A DNA stretch of 64,000 nt from Gemmatimonas sp. UBA7669 (lineage in GTDB: Bacteria; Gemmatimonadota; Gemmatimonadetes; Gemmatimonadales; Gemmatimonadaceae), in assembly GCF_002483225.1 (NCBI RefSeq), contig NZ_DLHL01000003.1, positions 71,404 through 135,403 of the forward strand, in the 5' to 3' direction. This document shows positions 63,957-64,000 of the stretch, piece by piece; the first letter of the stretch is position 1, and each line of letters starts with the position of its first letter. The translations under genes and the position numbers were made by a program. The notes under the pieces are model-generated. The model was given only the letters and a program-made list of their open reading frames with translations. It made no database searches and was not told the origin of the DNA.

Positions 63957-64000
63957 TTGTATCTAGCAGGGACCTGATCGATCGATAGATCTCTGAGCGT

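Noticed and set aside
1..64000. CRISPR array
   Set aside because: No set of regularly spaced direct repeats with unique spacers was seen; the only short tandem repeats are at 12538-12568 and within the SPOR gene.

Overview
The window looks like chromosome from a high-GC Gram-negative bacterium, most likely a member of the Gemmatimonadota (Gemmatimonas-like). This is an inference from GC-rich coding, outer-membrane-type lipoproteins and OmpA, HlyD and SPOR proteins, and overall gene content. It could not be tested here by a database search. The left end is the replication-origin neighbourhood: dnaA runs off the window on the minus strand, a perfect DnaA box lies upstream of it, and rpmH-rnpA-yidD-yidC-mnmE run on the plus strand. 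Next come a LysR regulator and a divergent dabB-dabA pair for inorganic-carbon uptake. Housekeeping genes follow: a putative zinc protease, a DUF2225 protein, upp, a DUF2156 protein coupled to a LOG-family hydrolase, and a sigma-54 activator.

At about 17.6 kb the backbone is interrupted. A beta-CASP/MBL nuclease gene is present as a 5' fragment (17598-17936) and again as an intact gene (42965-44368). The two share a 22-bp identical core (17901-17922 and 43262-43283). The roughly 25 kb between them is read as an integrated island that entered this gene and brought a replacement 5' end. Just inside both ends lie copies of a 13-bp sequence in inverted orientation, within a TTGTCACT-type repeat that recurs once inside the island. 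The island carries many broken genes (JAB/MPN peptidase, two IS481-family remnants, an IS5-type and an IS3-type transposase) and some intact cargo.

The main cargo is a class I lanthipeptide-type cluster at 19.3-33.8 kb. It has a LanC with a long C-terminal extension, a full-length LanB dehydratase, and a 96-residue Cys-rich precursor with a double-glycine leader. It also has a luciferase-like monooxygenase, an ABC exporter with an HlyD partner, a C39 peptidase-transporter whose ATPase domain has decayed, and an exported erythromycin-esterase-like protein. Further right are a lipoprotein/OmpA pair and a stand-alone 816-residue protein joining an Mrr-type nuclease motif to a STAND-like NTPase, a probable anti-phage effector.

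From 43.3 kb the backbone resumes. It encodes the rest of the MBL nuclease, a DUF218 protein, a secreted Ig-domain metalloprotease, two M16 proteases, a SET-domain protein with a histone-like tail, a Nudix hydrolase, and an ECF sigma/anti-sigma pair. A 128-nt near-perfect palindrome separates the sigma and anti-sigma genes. A tightly coupled holA-SPOR-mutS-mug run follows, then glutaminyl-peptide cyclotransferase, another secreted protease, a TonB-like lipoprotein and cystathionine beta-synthase. A second copy of the palindrome family closes the window.
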